This document shows, piece after piece, positions 14,571 through 26,530 of a DNA stretch of 64,000 bases. This DNA is from Anthostomella pinea. Taxonomy: Eukaryota > Ascomycota > Sordariomycetes > Xylariales > Xylariaceae. Under the pieces are notes generated by a model. The model saw only the letters and a list, made by a program, of their open reading frames with translations. It was not told where the DNA came from and did no database searches. Numbering within the stretch: position 1 is the first letter of the stretch; the number at the start of each line of letters is the position of its first letter. The stretch spans positions 1,736,001 through 1,800,000 of the forward strand of contig CAUWAG010000018.1 of assembly GCA_963556695.1 (NCBI GenBank), written 5' to 3'. A program made the position numbers and the translations under genes.

Positions 14571-17500
14571 ATGGGTATCCCCGCCGCCTTCCGATGGCTT
14601 TCCACCAAGTACCCCAAGATTATCTCGCCTGTAGTCGAGGACAAGCCGATTGTAATGGACGATGGCTCCGTCATTCCTGTTGACACTACCCGTCCCAATC
14701 CAAATGGCGAGGAGTTTGACAACCTCTACTTGGATATGAACGGCATTGTGCACCCTTGTTCTCATCCCGAGGACCGTCCTGCTCCCGCAGATGAGGAGGA
14801 GATGATGCTGGAGATCTTCAAGTACACCGACCGCGTCGTCAACATGGTCCGGCCGAGGAAGCTGTTGATGATTGCCATTGGTAAGCCACTGTCTTGAGCT
14901 GAACGCATACCCCGTCTTCGCTGTTGCTAATGTTGTCAATGCAGACGGTGTCGCCCCGCGTGCGAAGATGAACCAGCAGCGATCACGACGTTTTCGTTCT
15001 GCCCAGGAGGCGGAGGAGAAGGCCGCCGACAAGGAGGAACTGTTGAAGATGATCAAGCAGCAGAACGGCGGCATATTGCCGCCCGAGACGCTCGAGTCGC
15101 TGACGAAGAAGGCTTTCGATTCAAATTCTATTACGCCTGGCACTCCTTTCATGGATATACTGGCATTAAGTTTGAGGTATTGGTGTGCATATAAGCTGAA
15201 CACTGATCCTGGTTGGGCCAATATGAAAATCATCATATCTGATGCTACAGTGCCTGGCGAGGGCGAACACAAAATCATGAATTTTGTCCGATCTCAGAGA
15301 AGTTCCCCTGACCACGACCCCAATACGAGACACGTCATCTATGGATTGGATGCCGACCTGATCATGCTGGGTCTTGCCACTCATGAGCCTCACTTCCGTG
15401 TTCTTCGAGAAGATGTATTTGCCCAAGACAGCAGGGCCAGAACTTGCAAGATCTGTGGCCAGAAGGGCCATGAGGCAAGAAACTGCCGCGGAGAAGCGAA
15501 AGTGAAAGATGGTGAGTTCGATGAGAAGGACAAAGCTGTCCCTCTAAAACCATTTATCTGGCTCCATGTCTCGGTTCTGCGGGAATATCTCGCCGTGGAG
15601 CTTGATGTCCCAGGCCTTCCATTCCGCTTCGACCTCGAGCGGGCACTTGACGACTGGGTCTTCATGTGCTTCTTTGTCGGAAACGATTTCCTCCCCCATC
15701 TTCCCGCTCTTGAAATTCGCGAAAATGGTATCGATACGTTGACTGCCATCTGGAGAGACAATCTACCCTTTATGGGAGGATATGTCACTAAAGATGGACA
15801 TGTCGACCTCGAGAGAGCACAGTACATATTCGACGGACTCGCTAAACAAGAGAATGCAATCTTCAAGCGACGCAAGGAATCCGAAGACCGACGAGAAGCA
15901 GGTTTCAAACGGCGTAAGTTACAAGAGCAGCAACGGTACGGCCATGCACAGGGCGGCCGGGGTCGCGGAGGTGGATTCGATAGTGGACTTCCCAGCGGCC
16001 TGCCAAAGGCTCTCACGCACGACATGGTTGTCAACCGCGCTCCAACCACAACCGATGCTAATGTGGCGAACAAGAGTGCTGCTGCTGTTCTCAAAAGTCA
16101 AATCCAGGGACTGATGCCGACCCCAGAGGCTGAGTCAACGGCAACTAACGGCAGTGCTGAAAAGGTCGCACCGGAGGCGGGAACCCCACCTTCAGCCCTA
16201 GGCAAACGAAAAGCGTCCATGATCGACGCGGATGCCGCAAGTACCCCTGGAAACTCCTCCGCCTCTGGCGACGCACCAGAAGCCGAAGACAGCGTCCGGT
16301 TGTGGGAAGATGGCTATGCAGATAGGTACTACGAGCGGAAATTCCATGTCGACCCGAAAGACTTGGACTTCAGGCGCAAGGTCGCTTGGGCTTATGTGGA
16401 AGGACTGGCCTGGGTGTTGAGATACTACTTCCAAGGATGCCCTTCCTGGGAATGGTTCTACCCATACCACTACGCACCATTCGCCGAAGATTTCAAGGAC
16501 ATTGCGAAGATGGAAATCAACTTCGAGAAGGGTAGGATCGCGCGGCCATTCGAGCAGCTCATGAGTGTGCAGCCTGCCGCTTCGCGTCATGTGCTCCCTT
16601 CCGTTTTCCACGACTTGATGACTAGTCCCGAAAGTCCTATCATCGACTTCTACCCAGAGGAATTTGAGGTCGATCTCAACGGCAAGAAAATGGCTTGGCA
16701 AGGTGTAGCTCTGCTGCCTTTCATCGATATGCCGCGACTCCTTGCCGCGATTAAGGATAGGTACCCAAAGCTCAGCCCTGAAGATGCTGCACGCAATGAT
16801 CGCGGAACAGAGGTTCTCATACTCTCCGAGGCTAATCATGATCTCTACGACGATATCATTAGTCACTTCTACTCGAAGAAACAGGGAGATCCGAAGTACA
16901 AACTCGACCCACGGGTGAGCCAAGGTCTCTCCGGGAAAATCGAGAAGTTGCTCGAGTATCTTCCCCATGGGACTTTAGAGTATCCCTTGGAACGAAAGGG
17001 CATGCCTAACCTAGATGATGATCGATCGCTGACGTAAGTTGCCACATACCCAACAGTTCTTCATCTTGACGCACGTGCTAATATCATGCAGAGTCAACTA
17101 CGAGATCCCAGCCAGCTCACACAACCACAAGTCGATGCTTCTACGAGGTCTCCAACCCCCCGTAGCTGCCTTGAATCGTAGCGATATTGAGGAGCTGAAA
17201 GGCAAGCTGCGAAACTCGGGACGAAGTCATGGGGGCGCGCCTCTTGGGCGGGGCGGTTTTGACGGGAACAGAAGAGGGAGTCGTATAAACTACGGACCAG
17301 ACTCGCGACAGAATAGGAACGATCAACAGCCTCCATACCAGAACAGTGGCAACAACTTTCAGAATCCGTTCCCCGTCCCGCCTCCCGGATGGGTACCACC
17401 GCCTCCCGGACTCGCGGGCTTTGGCAATGGAGTACCACCCCCGCCGCCTACGGCCTACACAGGGGGTGGCCGAGATACATACGGAAACGGCTATCGAGGC

Positions 17501-17722
17501 AACCACGGAGGTGGTTATGGTGGAAATCAGGGGTACGCGCCTCCGCCTCCTCACAATGGGTATGGCGGACACCATAACCCAGGTGATGGACGCGACAGAC
17601 GTGATCCCCGACCCTTTAACGGTGGCCGTGGCGGCGGCGGCGGCGGTAACGGTGACCCCCGACACTTTATTCCTGGCGGTGGAGGTGGCTACCGAGGTGG
17701 TCGTGGCCGTGGCTACAGATAG
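14571..17722 (+). CDS. rat1: 5'-3' exoribonuclease 2 (Rat1/Xrn2)
   Basis: Exons 14571-14880, 14945-17033 and 17092-17722 (introns 64 and 58 nt) encode 1009 residues. The N-terminal XRN nuclease domain starts [18 protein letters not shown] and contains [12 protein letters not shown] and the acidic active-site segments ([20 protein letters not shown]). A CCHC zinc knuckle, [14 protein letters not shown], at about 271-284 is typical of Rat1 rather than Xrn1. The C-terminal about 200 residues are a Gly/Pro/Arg/Tyr-rich tail with RGG-like repeats. Rat1 degrades RNA with 5' monophosphates in the nucleus, in transcription termination and rRNA processing, with partner Rai1. It is read divergently from uso1. 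Confidence 0.96.
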
Positions 17723-18619
17723 GGAAAAGGCGAAACAGGTTTTCAAGCCGGGGCCAAGCGCTTTGCTGACATTGCTGGTGTTTGTCAGGAGAACAGCAGC
17801 AACGCATGAGCAGTAAGTAGACTGTCTGTACGATTAGTTGCTAGAGAGTTTCTTGACTTAAGACCTGAATCTCGAATGAACGGAAAATAGCTAGCCGCGT
17901 GCTTCGACCCAACTTTCCAGTCTCAAGTTTCCTGAATGGGCAACACGTGTGTTTGCTTGTTTTTGCGCGCATCCTGTGAAGTGGTCAGTTTTCGAAAGAG
18001 TTAAAAGCCAGGTAGCAGCCCGTTTACATGCATGTAACAAGACAATCCTCGTGTGTACATTAAGGGGCAGGCGGCTTCAACGTTTGGCAGACCTTTCCTT
18101 CTAAGCAGAGGGCACCGAAATCCCATGTGGCGGTAAGTGCAGTCTGCAGACATGGGCTGGACAATCTTAGCCGCCACGGAGCACTTGGCATATTTGCTTC
18201 GAGCACACATCAGAGCTCACTTCATCAAGAACCCCTTCCTCGGCCAGGAGCAGACACGCCCCTAGCGCGTCCATGCATGAGTGGTTCTTTGCCACGCTCG
18301 CTATCCCCTATAGTCAAGAGATCACGTGAACACCTGCACAACAGCTCCTGCTTACCTAAGGATCGAAATAGATTCGCAGAGAGTCAGCAATGCATGTTGA
18401 TCTGGATATGCATAACGTTTCCATTGCTAGCATTTCTTGGGGTGAAAAGAGGAAGAAACGCTAGAAGCTGGGTCGAATCGTCGAGTCGGGTGAATTGGGA
18501 GAGTCAGGTGAATCTGAGGCATCTGGCAGTACTATCACAATCAAGAGAAGCAAAACAAAACGGCGAACTGCAACATCGCCGGCAGTCTTCGGTCGTCTTC
18601 GCCTATATTAATCAACTCC
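17723..18619. other. Left edge of accessory island
   Basis: No gene can be supported in these 900 bases after rat1. The sequence is unremarkable near 17723-18000 (3' end of rat1) and then shows no conserved reading frame up to the zinc-finger relic. Confidence 0.45.
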
Positions 18620-18900
18620 TTAAACCGCCGTCTAGTGATAGAAAACATACCGCCGAACACTCGAAAACTATTTGAATGTCTTATCGCAACCCGCCCACGT
18701 ACAAACGAAGCGCTGCTATCCGTTGATTACGACGGTGGTAAAGTTGACATGCGATGCTTCGATGTGTCCTTACATGACTGTCTCTATCGCAGTAGTAATG
18801 CCGTAGTTGGGATGTCTACAACTAATACTTGTATGACGCATTCGGGGATGTTGCCGATACCACGCTCAGGGGAAGCAAAACGGCGAGCCGTACCATCGTA
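18620..18900 (-). pseudogene. Decayed zinc-finger copy 3 (finger block only)
   Basis: Read on the minus strand, this segment aligns with the finger-encoding 3' end of the gene at 19068-19971, including FVCTWAGCDKTF and FSSVRR. It lacks the rest of the gene. In-frame stops stand where the paralogue has GQE, KHF and YHQ codons. Several differences are CA-to-TA or TG-to-TA changes (for example CAG to TAG before the final TA-rich end), the kind produced by repeat-induced point mutation. It lies directly downstream of copy 2 in the same orientation, so it is best read as a truncated tandem duplicate. Confidence 0.75.
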
Positions 18901-19067
18901 AGTTATCCCTCTTAGTTTCGTCGAAATTCATCCATTTCTTATTACTAAACTACGCAACTATTTATTCCCGGAGCACGAAAAACGATTCTCGCAACTGACT
19001 GCCCATGCTACCGAGGTCGACTAGGTTGACAGTCTTGGATGCCGTTTCCGCAAGTCGATCAACGCTT

Positions 19068-19971
19068 TCAAGTGGCCGTCTGGTGGTAGAAGACGGATCT
19101 TTTAACACTTGAGAAGTGTTTAAAAGTTCGGCCACAACCGGCCCACGAACAAACAAAGCGTTCTTGTCCATTGACAACGACGATCGTAGAGTTGATATGG
19201 GAGGTTTCGATGTGGCCTCTCATCTGTTCCTCTGTCGCAGTAGTGCTTCCACAGTTTGGATATATGCAGGTCAAGCCCACATGGCGCATCCGATGATGCT
19301 GCCGGTGCGTCGCGAGTCTGGCATGGGTTGCACCACAGAGCGCGCACGTGAATACGGCAGTTTCGTCGGCGTCTTCGTCTTCGTCTTCCGCGGTGTCTTC
19401 CTCGGTGTCTGTGTCTGAGTCTTCCTCGGCGTCTTCGTCTTCGTGTTCCTCGGTGTCTTCCTCGGTGTCTGTGTCTGAGTCTTCCTCGGTGTCTGCGTCT
19501 GAGTCTTCGGCTGAGTCTTCGGCTGCGTCCTCGTCTGCCTGGCCGGCTGCGTCTCGGTGGCGGGATGCTTGCTCACTGACTTCTCCTTCAACGTCGCTTC
19601 GCATCTTGTCCAAGGCCTCCATCAGGTTCTCCAGTATGGTCTTACGCTCTCTTAGATTAACGAGCACTTGGTACCCTGCGACATCCTGTAACTTCTCCGC
19701 TGCCTCCTTGATCGACTCGTCAACCATAGCCATTCGTATGTCGATCACTTAGGAGGGCCCGGAGGCGGGCTGTTGGGTAAATCTATTAGCGTTGACAACC
19801 CTAAAGCTTCCCAATATTGTTTGGCCTACTTGCGATCTGGTTGCACATCTCTAGATCATCGTTGGCATTCATACCAGTGGCTTGGATCCGTTGGAAGGTG
19901 GCGATGTCAATGGTCAGAGCAACGACTCGCTCTGGCGCCATGTTGGGTAGGTTCATGATAGTTGCGTCCAT
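19068..19971 (-). CDS. C2H2-type zinc-finger protein (family copy 2)
   Basis: Exon 1 is 19971-19830. Exon 2 most likely starts at 19747 and ends with the stop at 19068-19070, giving 273 residues. It aligns with copy 1 (288-1062) from MDATIMNLPNMAPERVV to the common end FYHQTAT. A long Asp/Glu/Thr-rich linker precedes three modules. Fingers 1 and 2 are canonical C2H2 (C-x2-C-x12-H-x4-H and C-x4-C-x12-H-x4-H). Finger 3 has Ser in place of the first His. The intron is homologous to that of copy 1. The orthologous TAG/CAG acceptor (ends at 19770) runs into a stop in this copy, so an AAG acceptor 22 nt further on (19748-19750) is assumed. If that site is not used, copy 2 is also a pseudogene. An in-frame ATG at 20055 would add 28 residues. 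Confidence 0.6.
19348..19528 (-). repeat. Acidic-linker repeat inside zinc-finger copy 2
   Basis: Imperfect 12- to 30-nt DNA repeats (minus-strand sense: GAC/GAG/ACC-rich) encode runs such as EEDSDTDTEEDT three times. The linker is much longer than that of copy 1, consistent with recent slippage expansion. Confidence 0.8.
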
Positions 19972-21428
19972 GGCGTCAGTCAACCTGTAACGCTGTGTCG
20001 TTGTAGGGACCGAGGTGGTCGTGTTTTGGATCAAGTTCAAACTCCTGGTAGACATGCGGATGGCGGGCCATCCTCGTTCTTGTTACTGAGGCAGCAACTT
20101 GTAGTATCCGCTTTTGGGGGAATGTTGCTTAGCAACCTCATTCAATGGCATTGGGTTCGTCGACTTGATGGTTCTCCTGCACATTGATCATGTTTATATA
20201 GCAGTTCAATAAGTACCATTATATAACAGCACTTATACATTTACAGCAGTCTTCGGAATTCATCGATAACGACATAAGGAATTTCCGTATGAAAATGAGG
20301 AATGGCCACCACTGTCCCTATTTGGTTTCAAAGACCTCTATTTATGCGGTTAGTAGATATCTCGTAGCCTCTGTGCAAGCGAAGTCATGTTGTTACTCTT
20401 TATGATAGCAATATACGTTCACAATCATGCCCGGGATACAGGTCGCAAATATAGAAGCATAGTAGCTGGGTAGAGACCACGGATCAGTCACTGGTCACAT
20501 GCGCAGCACGATTCTTGTTGGTCGTCCATATTGGGCGGTTGAGAGGACTAGGTAGTACTCCCATCCGAACGTGAGGTGCGGGAAGCATCAGATCTAGGCT
20601 TTGTTTACTTACGCTTCGTCCTTCATCTGTGACAGAGATCAACACGATTGCCACTGGTATCGAGAGCTCGATGGCCTAGACGGATGATGCCAGCCATGCG
20701 TCTTGAGGTATCCAGCCCGTCGTCTACCCCGTATATAACCCCTGAGCTCACATTCGAACGACGTGCTGTTTACAATGACCGTGATTTAGGGAACCTTGCT
20801 GTCTGTGACATGGAAGGCCAACTTACAGGTGCTTTGAGGTCGAGTTGACCCGTGGCGCAGTCTCTGCTAAAAGCAAGGGAGCTGGCAGGTTTCAATATGT
20901 TACGACGCCGTCTACTGATAGGATCGTAATGCTCTAACTTTATGTACCACCTGATCTGTTTCGGCCCTGTGTGATAGACCGAAGACTTATGATGGACTTA
21001 GGCATCGGCCACCACTGATGTTAGGTGTCGTAAGCGCGATTGGACCGCAATCTCGGCGGGTGTGATAGCGCAATGTAACTTGCCATCTACAACAACAGCA
21101 AATTATCACGGATTTGCTGGTTTCATCCTTTACCGCCTGCCACCATCTTTTCTGAAAAGGGGCAACCGGGGCCCTCTTTTGGTTATTTAGAGGAATAGGG
21201 GGGAAGGATGAGGGAAAAGTGCTCTCACTCCCAATCAAGCATGCTTCACCCATATCCGCATTCGTCCGTTTCTGTGCCCGCATGTATGTGCCACGTAGAT
21301 ACGCCGGTAGAAGAGCAGCAGCAAGAGCTTGATGAAGCCGAATGCCCGGGGCTACAGGATCGAGTTACACCAAGCACACGCATGGGAGCACGAGCAGCTC
21401 TGCTGGACATCAGGACGCTCCGATGTCG
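19972..21428. other. Non-coding island sequence
   Basis: No open frame here has recognisable content. It contains the upstream region of zinc-finger copy 2, possible 5S rRNA relics near 20440-20600, and the 3' flank of the broken transposon that ends at 21429. Confidence 0.45.
20440..20600. pseudogene. Possible 5S rRNA relics, opposed
   Basis: On the plus strand about 20460-20480 reads AGTAGCTGGGTAGAGACCAC, close to the box-C region of fungal 5S rRNA. On the minus strand about 20580-20545 reads CTTCCCGCACCTCACG followed by GGATGGGAGTACTACC, again resembling 5S segments with the middle deleted. Neither is a complete gene. The match was made from memory of 5S sequences without an alignment, so it may be chance. 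Confidence 0.25.
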
Positions 21429-23350
21429 CTACTCCGCACCGCGACCCCGTCCAACTTCGGGAGACACTTGACAAGATCGCACCACAATGGGCTCGTCGTC
21501 TTCATCATCCGGCTTATCAGACCCCTCCTCGTCCCCATCGTCAACAACCACCCGTTTGTCTAATTCTTCTGAATCATTATATTCAGAGGAGAGGGAGTCT
21601 TCAGAGAGTGATCTCTTTGATTCATCAGTGTACAAGTTCTGCAATTCACGCAAAATTCGTTATCTCTCTGTCTGTTGTTCAGTAGCAGCTCGTGCGGCTT
21701 CTGTATGCTCAATTTGCTCAGCAATAACATCCCCAATCTTCCATAGCCGTTGATTAGGCTCTTCCTGAGGGGCCTTACGGCGTTTCTTTGGCTGTAGACA
21801 CTCGATTTTGTCGTCTTTTGCCTTTATCTGTTACTTTAGAAGGGCTATCTCAATCACCATCTCATTGTATGCCTTCGCAACCGAGCGGACTCCTGCTCGC
21901 TGTTCAGGGGTCTCAACCACTGTTGATAGCATCAGGGCTATGTCCTGCCCTGATTTAGGGGCTTCTAGTGCTTTGGGAGTGGTTTCTGGGTCCATTATAG
22001 CTGCTACTGCTGTTTGTATCTCCCCTGCCTTCACTATATGCTCGTTTTCCAGTGTTTTCTGTCAATTCATAGGCCAAAGGCCAGCAGCACGCTATCCCAA
22101 ATGCACGATAGCTGGTATGACTTTATCGCGAGCTTTCGCTAGACAACTGAGGAATTTAATCTTGCTAATAGGGGCCAAATCGTTGAGCTGACCGAGCTGG
22201 TTGATAAGGCGGCGATAGGCGGCCTTCACCACAGAGAAAACGGTCAAATCTAGCGACTAGAAGATATGAGACTACCTCTATTAGCAGAATAATTACTAAT
22301 TGACCAAATAACCTATCATATAGGCAGGAAAAAAGCACCTATACACGTTATTTATGTAGCAAGATACATAAACTCATCCGAGCAGTGGCTACCATGACCA
22401 TCTAATATTAGGAGGCAAAAATCATCAGAATATTTAGGAGCTATATTAGGTAGATAGATCTAGGGCTTAATTAGCATATGTTTAACATAATTAAATAAAA
22501 TAAAAAATACCTTTTCAAGCCATTGCAACGAAATCTTGTTCAAGGACTAGCCGTTAGCAGAGTACGTTATAAACCACTCTGCTATCACAGGATGCTCCTT
22601 AACAAGCTGTTCTTTAAACCACTGCGTTTGTATCGATTTTGCCTTAAAGATAACGAGCGGCTGGAGCTTCTTCCTAGTAGTGGTGATCAATTTTATCACT
22701 GTAGTCCACATGCGGTTGTTGTTGGACTTGACGTTGGCCCCCTTTGAGCCAGAACTGCCTATTACAAGGCCATCAGACCTATAATTTCCCGGTCAGCCGT
22801 CCAAAAACCACTTGGAATTGATAATTCATGTACTGCCGGCCCTGCATAATGCCGTATTTATCGATATTTGCCCGGTTCTCGGATTTGATGAAGGCGAATT
22901 CCTCATAGAGATCGTGGAACGAATTCACGTTCTCAGGCGTGGCAGCGTTGATACGCTTGTAGTCAAGCTTTCGGCCCATCTTGGTCTTGATCTCCTGGTG
23001 CCGGCGGATGAAGTTTCGTATGTAATGGCTCCTTAAATGATCTGATTTTCCCCCAGATTTTATGATCTGGCAGATGATGAACTTGACGTTGCTGTGAGTT
23101 GGCGCATGGCCGGCCTTTTCTTGATACAGAATCCACGAAACCACCTTCTTTTCTTGAACAGGGCTTGACTTCTGAGCATGAGAATGCTCTTCTTGTACTG
23201 CGCTAGTTGGGCGCATCGTGGTGCTGTCTACCTTGCGAGAGAGAGTCGATTTGGGTACTCCCAGCGATGATAGGCCTTGTGGAGGGATAGGCCATTATTT
23301 ATAGCGGCTATTGCCTCTATAAGGTCTTCTTTAGTGTACGAAGGAGGCAT
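21429..23350 (-). mobile_element. Degenerate pogo/Fot1-type DNA transposon (transposase relic)
   Basis: Read from 23350 leftwards: MPPSYTKEDLIEAIAAINNG (psq-type N-terminus), a CENP-B-type DNA-binding part (VVSWILYQEKAGHAP, KTKMGRKLDY; about 23200-22900), then the DDE_1 core. The core has the first Asp in NIDKYGIMQG, the second in LILDGHGSH (about 22405) and the third in PLDLTVF-like sequence (about 22240). The C-terminal part ends in an acidic tail at 21429. The frame shifts at least twice, and stops replace expected Trp or Gln codons (for example G-stop-RAAGLWPMN). The middle (22260-22520) is conspicuously AT-rich. It cannot make a working transposase. Terminal inverted repeats were not found with confidence. 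Confidence 0.85.
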
Positions 23351-23827
23351 TTCGTCGTACCGAAGCCGCTATTACTTACATAAAAAGAGAAAAAAAAAGA
23401 ACAGCAAGACTTCTGCTGGATAGGAGGTAATAGGGGGTACGGGTCTTATTACCCCTCAGATTAGGCCCGGAAGTACTAACTTCTGATCCCCACCATGGGC
23501 CACCCCGCAGCGGCAGACCTAATAAAATTTATTTTGGAAGAAATACCAAGAAAAGACGATTATATTGCCGTACTTACGGTATCTAGGGCTCTATTGCCGA
23601 TAGAGATGTGTATAAGTGAACATTGTGATGTTGGGTGTGAAAAGTGTTCCACTTGGGGGGCTGTCCCACTTGGGGGCCTCCGCCGTTAGAACGCTGACAT
23701 TGACGAGAGGGGTCCTGGCTTCCTTTGCCTCGACAGACTCCAAGGCGAAGTGATTATCGATGAGAATGTACTTACGGCTATACGACCTATGAGCAAATAT
23801 CATCCCACTGGTTCAGTCGATTGCAGG
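23351..23827. other. 5' flank of the transposon relic
   Basis: This separates the transposase start from the DUF6604 pseudogene. Two closely spaced copies of CCACTTGGGGG lie at about 23649-23677. They could be subterminal transposase-binding repeats of the element's end, but no inverted partner was found on the other side. Confidence 0.35.
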
Positions 23828-26227
23828 ATGCTCCCAGATTCACTCTCTTCAAGCTACGAGCGGTACAAGGCAGACTCGGATAATGTCGCAAACTGGCTAG
23901 CTACCACCGCCAGACTATGTGGCTATGCGCCGATTGACTGTTCTTCGGCAGCGGTGACTGCTCCCACCCAGCCCACCTCGCGCCTGAAAGGTAAGGCACG
24001 AAAGCTTGCGCGTGAAGCCAGTAGAGAATCAGTCGCAGCAGAAACGCGCCCTTCACGTGCTTATCGCGTGCAGACGAAGGAGTACGTGCCTCTTGCACAG
24101 TGTATCACCACGTCTACCAAACCACGTATCATAGTCCCGGCGTCTTTTGGCTATGCATTGCAACGAGCTATCAAGGACCGAAGGCGACATCAAGACTGGC
24201 ATAGCAAGCAAGCCTCGAATGCAGTCCTTCCCGAAAACCAAGATGGCCACGGCTATTTCATTGACGTTCTGGAACGTGTGCAAGAAATTCTACGGCCCAA
24301 GTTCGCCTCCGGTGTCACACCGAAAAGTACAGATTCTCAGGACAACCCTGGAGACAGGCATATTGCAAACAAGTTCGCAAGTCTTTTACTGGAAGACACG
24401 ACCGATGCCCTTACCGAGGACGAAATGATCGGCAGACCCAGTCCTGGAGGCGAGGTACAGTTCGTGAGTGACCTTGGTACGAAGAGCGAAGAGGCGTTCA
24501 CGGCATCGGCATATCTGTGGATGGATGTCCACAGCATCCGTTCACTCATTCGCAATCTTTGGGTGGCATATGGAGACGGGAAGATAGACTCGGTAGCCGC
24601 ATCTGTAACCACCAATACCGCAATCGACTTCGTCCGGAACCTCCAAGAGGACTTTGATAGTACCTTTGAAGGCCACGACTAGTTGAACGGGAAGATCTGT
24701 CTTAGTTGCGCCTACCAACTCGATACAGCCGCCGACAAGGACGCCAGTATTCAAGACGCTGATGTGCCGTGTTTGGCGTCCGCTCACAAGATCGTGTCGG
24801 TCTTGTCAAAGTTTCTTGCAGTCGATCCTTCGAGCTACGTGCCCCCCGCGGTGCCGGCGTATGTGGAAGCTTACGACAAAGAGACGAATCGTATGTCCAT
24901 GACAAGCGAAGGGTGATTCCACCAAGACTTGAAGCTGGTCATGGGAGTGCTTCCCGATTATCAGGTCTTGATGCGACACTTTGCTCGGATCCAGGCAGAG
25001 CACGAGGTCATCCGAGGGCTCCGAGAGTTCATCCAACACAAGCAACCGACGTTCTCGCTTTCCTTTGCGATACAGGTCTCCATCGACATACGCCACGTTC
25101 TTCGCGAGTAGGTGACTTTGGCCTTCGCCGAGCTTCGCCATGGAGCTACTTGTATTCGGGACAGCATCACACGGGTGCTAGACTTCCACGAAAAGTCGCA
25201 TCCCGATAAACCCTCTGGTCTTAAGGACGTGTTAGAACTTATGGCTCGATGGACAGAAAAAGATACAGTCGGCGACATCAGACGTGGCATGCAAGCAGAC
25301 CCTACGTCGTCGGGTCACATTCCGGAATACTACCTACTCCAAAGTGATCCTTTCTGGTGTGGACTTCTCCTGTACAACTTCAGAATGGTCACATACGAGG
25401 GCGCTATCGTAACAGAAAACTCCTACCCATCCATTCTGGCCACTGCTCATCTCTACAACTGCCTGGGGCTCGATAGCGCACTGAACCGCCAATGGACTGA
25501 CATGGAGAATGTTCTCTCCGCACAAGGTATCAACAAGATGTTTGTTGGCGATCTTCCGACTTCATACCAAGATTGTGCCAAGCGCCATGGCCTCGCCATT
25601 GGTATGTCAGCGGTCAATTTCGCGCGCAACCCACGCAAGCTCCGGGAATCATTGCTCCGGGAATCGGTTCCCAAACGGCCGCACAACAAGATCAGGGAGT
25701 TAGAAAGAGTGACACCCGTATCTTGGGTCTTCAAAGCCCGGTACTGCGATAACAGTGGCCGCGTAGGGTTTGAGCCGAGTGATGTAGCGACGGTCTTGCG
25801 CAACAATACCGCGGGAGAAGATGGGACAAAAGGCACCAAGGCCACAGGGAAGACGGACATATGCAAGCTGCTGGTCCATTTGGTCGGTGCACTCCACCAA
25901 GAGGTGCTGGAGGCCACCTTCGATTACTTTCAGATGCACATGACCTGCTGGGACTTGCTACGGCGGGTAGACAACGTTCTTGGATCGAGGATAACAGAGT
26001 GGCCGAGCCTCCGTCACGATGAAAATCTCCTGCCATCTCTAGTGTTATTCTTACTGGCAGATATAGCGCAGACTCCAAGGCTAGACAGAGTGGCAGAGGG
26101 TGGACTTCTTCGTGACGCCAGGCAGGTTTTAGATGAGGTGATCACCCAGGAGGGAGCGCTGGTAACGACGAAACGCAATCGACAGTTAACTGAGTCTTTC
26201 ATGACACGCATAGTGGGCAGGACTTGA
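23828..26227 (+). pseudogene. DUF6604-family protein, interrupted by three stops
   Basis: One reading frame runs 800 codons from ATG 23828 to TGA 26225-26227. It is interrupted only by TAG at 24680-24682, TGA at 24914-24916 and TAG at 25109-25111, with no frameshift. The N-terminus MLPDSLSSSYERYKADSDNV with a Lys-rich RLKGKARKLAREA segment is characteristic of the fungal DUF6604 family. The later parts (LRPKFASG, AIDFVRNLQEDFD, DIRHVLRE, LATAHLYNCL) follow the family over its full length. The molecular function of DUF6604 is unknown. All three stops can arise from CAG, TGG or CGA by one transition. No GT-AG intron spans any of the stops. ATG 23750 in the same frame is possible, but the family starts at 23828. 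Confidence 0.8.
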
Positions 26228-26305
26228 AGCTGTGATGGAAGAAGGGCTGAGAATGTCCACCACTTGCTGTCAAGGGCGCTGCTCTGCATCCTGGTCTCAC
26301 GATCT

Positions 26306-26530
26306 TCATAGATACCCCTTCAACATAGCCGCCTCGGCATTGAGCAAACTACTGCCCGCCGCTCCAATGATAGTATTGTGACTCAACGCCACGAACTTGG
26401 TGTCGAAGACACCCCCCTCATCCTCTCTCACACGATCCTTTATCTGTCCCTCAATCCAGTCGCGGCTGCAGCCGATCCGGCTCCTCCATGACCGCGATTG
26501 CCATAGGCCAACTTGATATAACTAGAATGG
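26306..26530 (-). pseudogene. C-terminal relic of a dehydrogenase-like gene
   Basis: On the minus strand the last about 50 codons before a TGA at 26306-26308 read [20 protein letters not shown] then [15 protein letters not shown]. This non-random stretch resembles the C-terminal end of aspartate-semialdehyde dehydrogenases of the archaeal/fungal class. Upstream, [16 protein letters not shown] can be read in another frame, and nothing continues it further. With no body to the gene it is a fragment. The family assignment is from memory and weak. Confidence 0.3.

Noticed and set aside
23649..23677. CCACTTGGGGG pair as confirmed transposon terminal repeats
   Set aside because: No inverted counterpart was found between 20.8 and 21.5 kb, so the element's ends remain undefined.
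24914..24916. TGA in the DUF6604 frame as selenocysteine or programmed readthrough
   Set aside because: Two TAG stops also interrupt the frame, no stem-loop was evident, and Sordariomycetes are not known to use selenocysteine.
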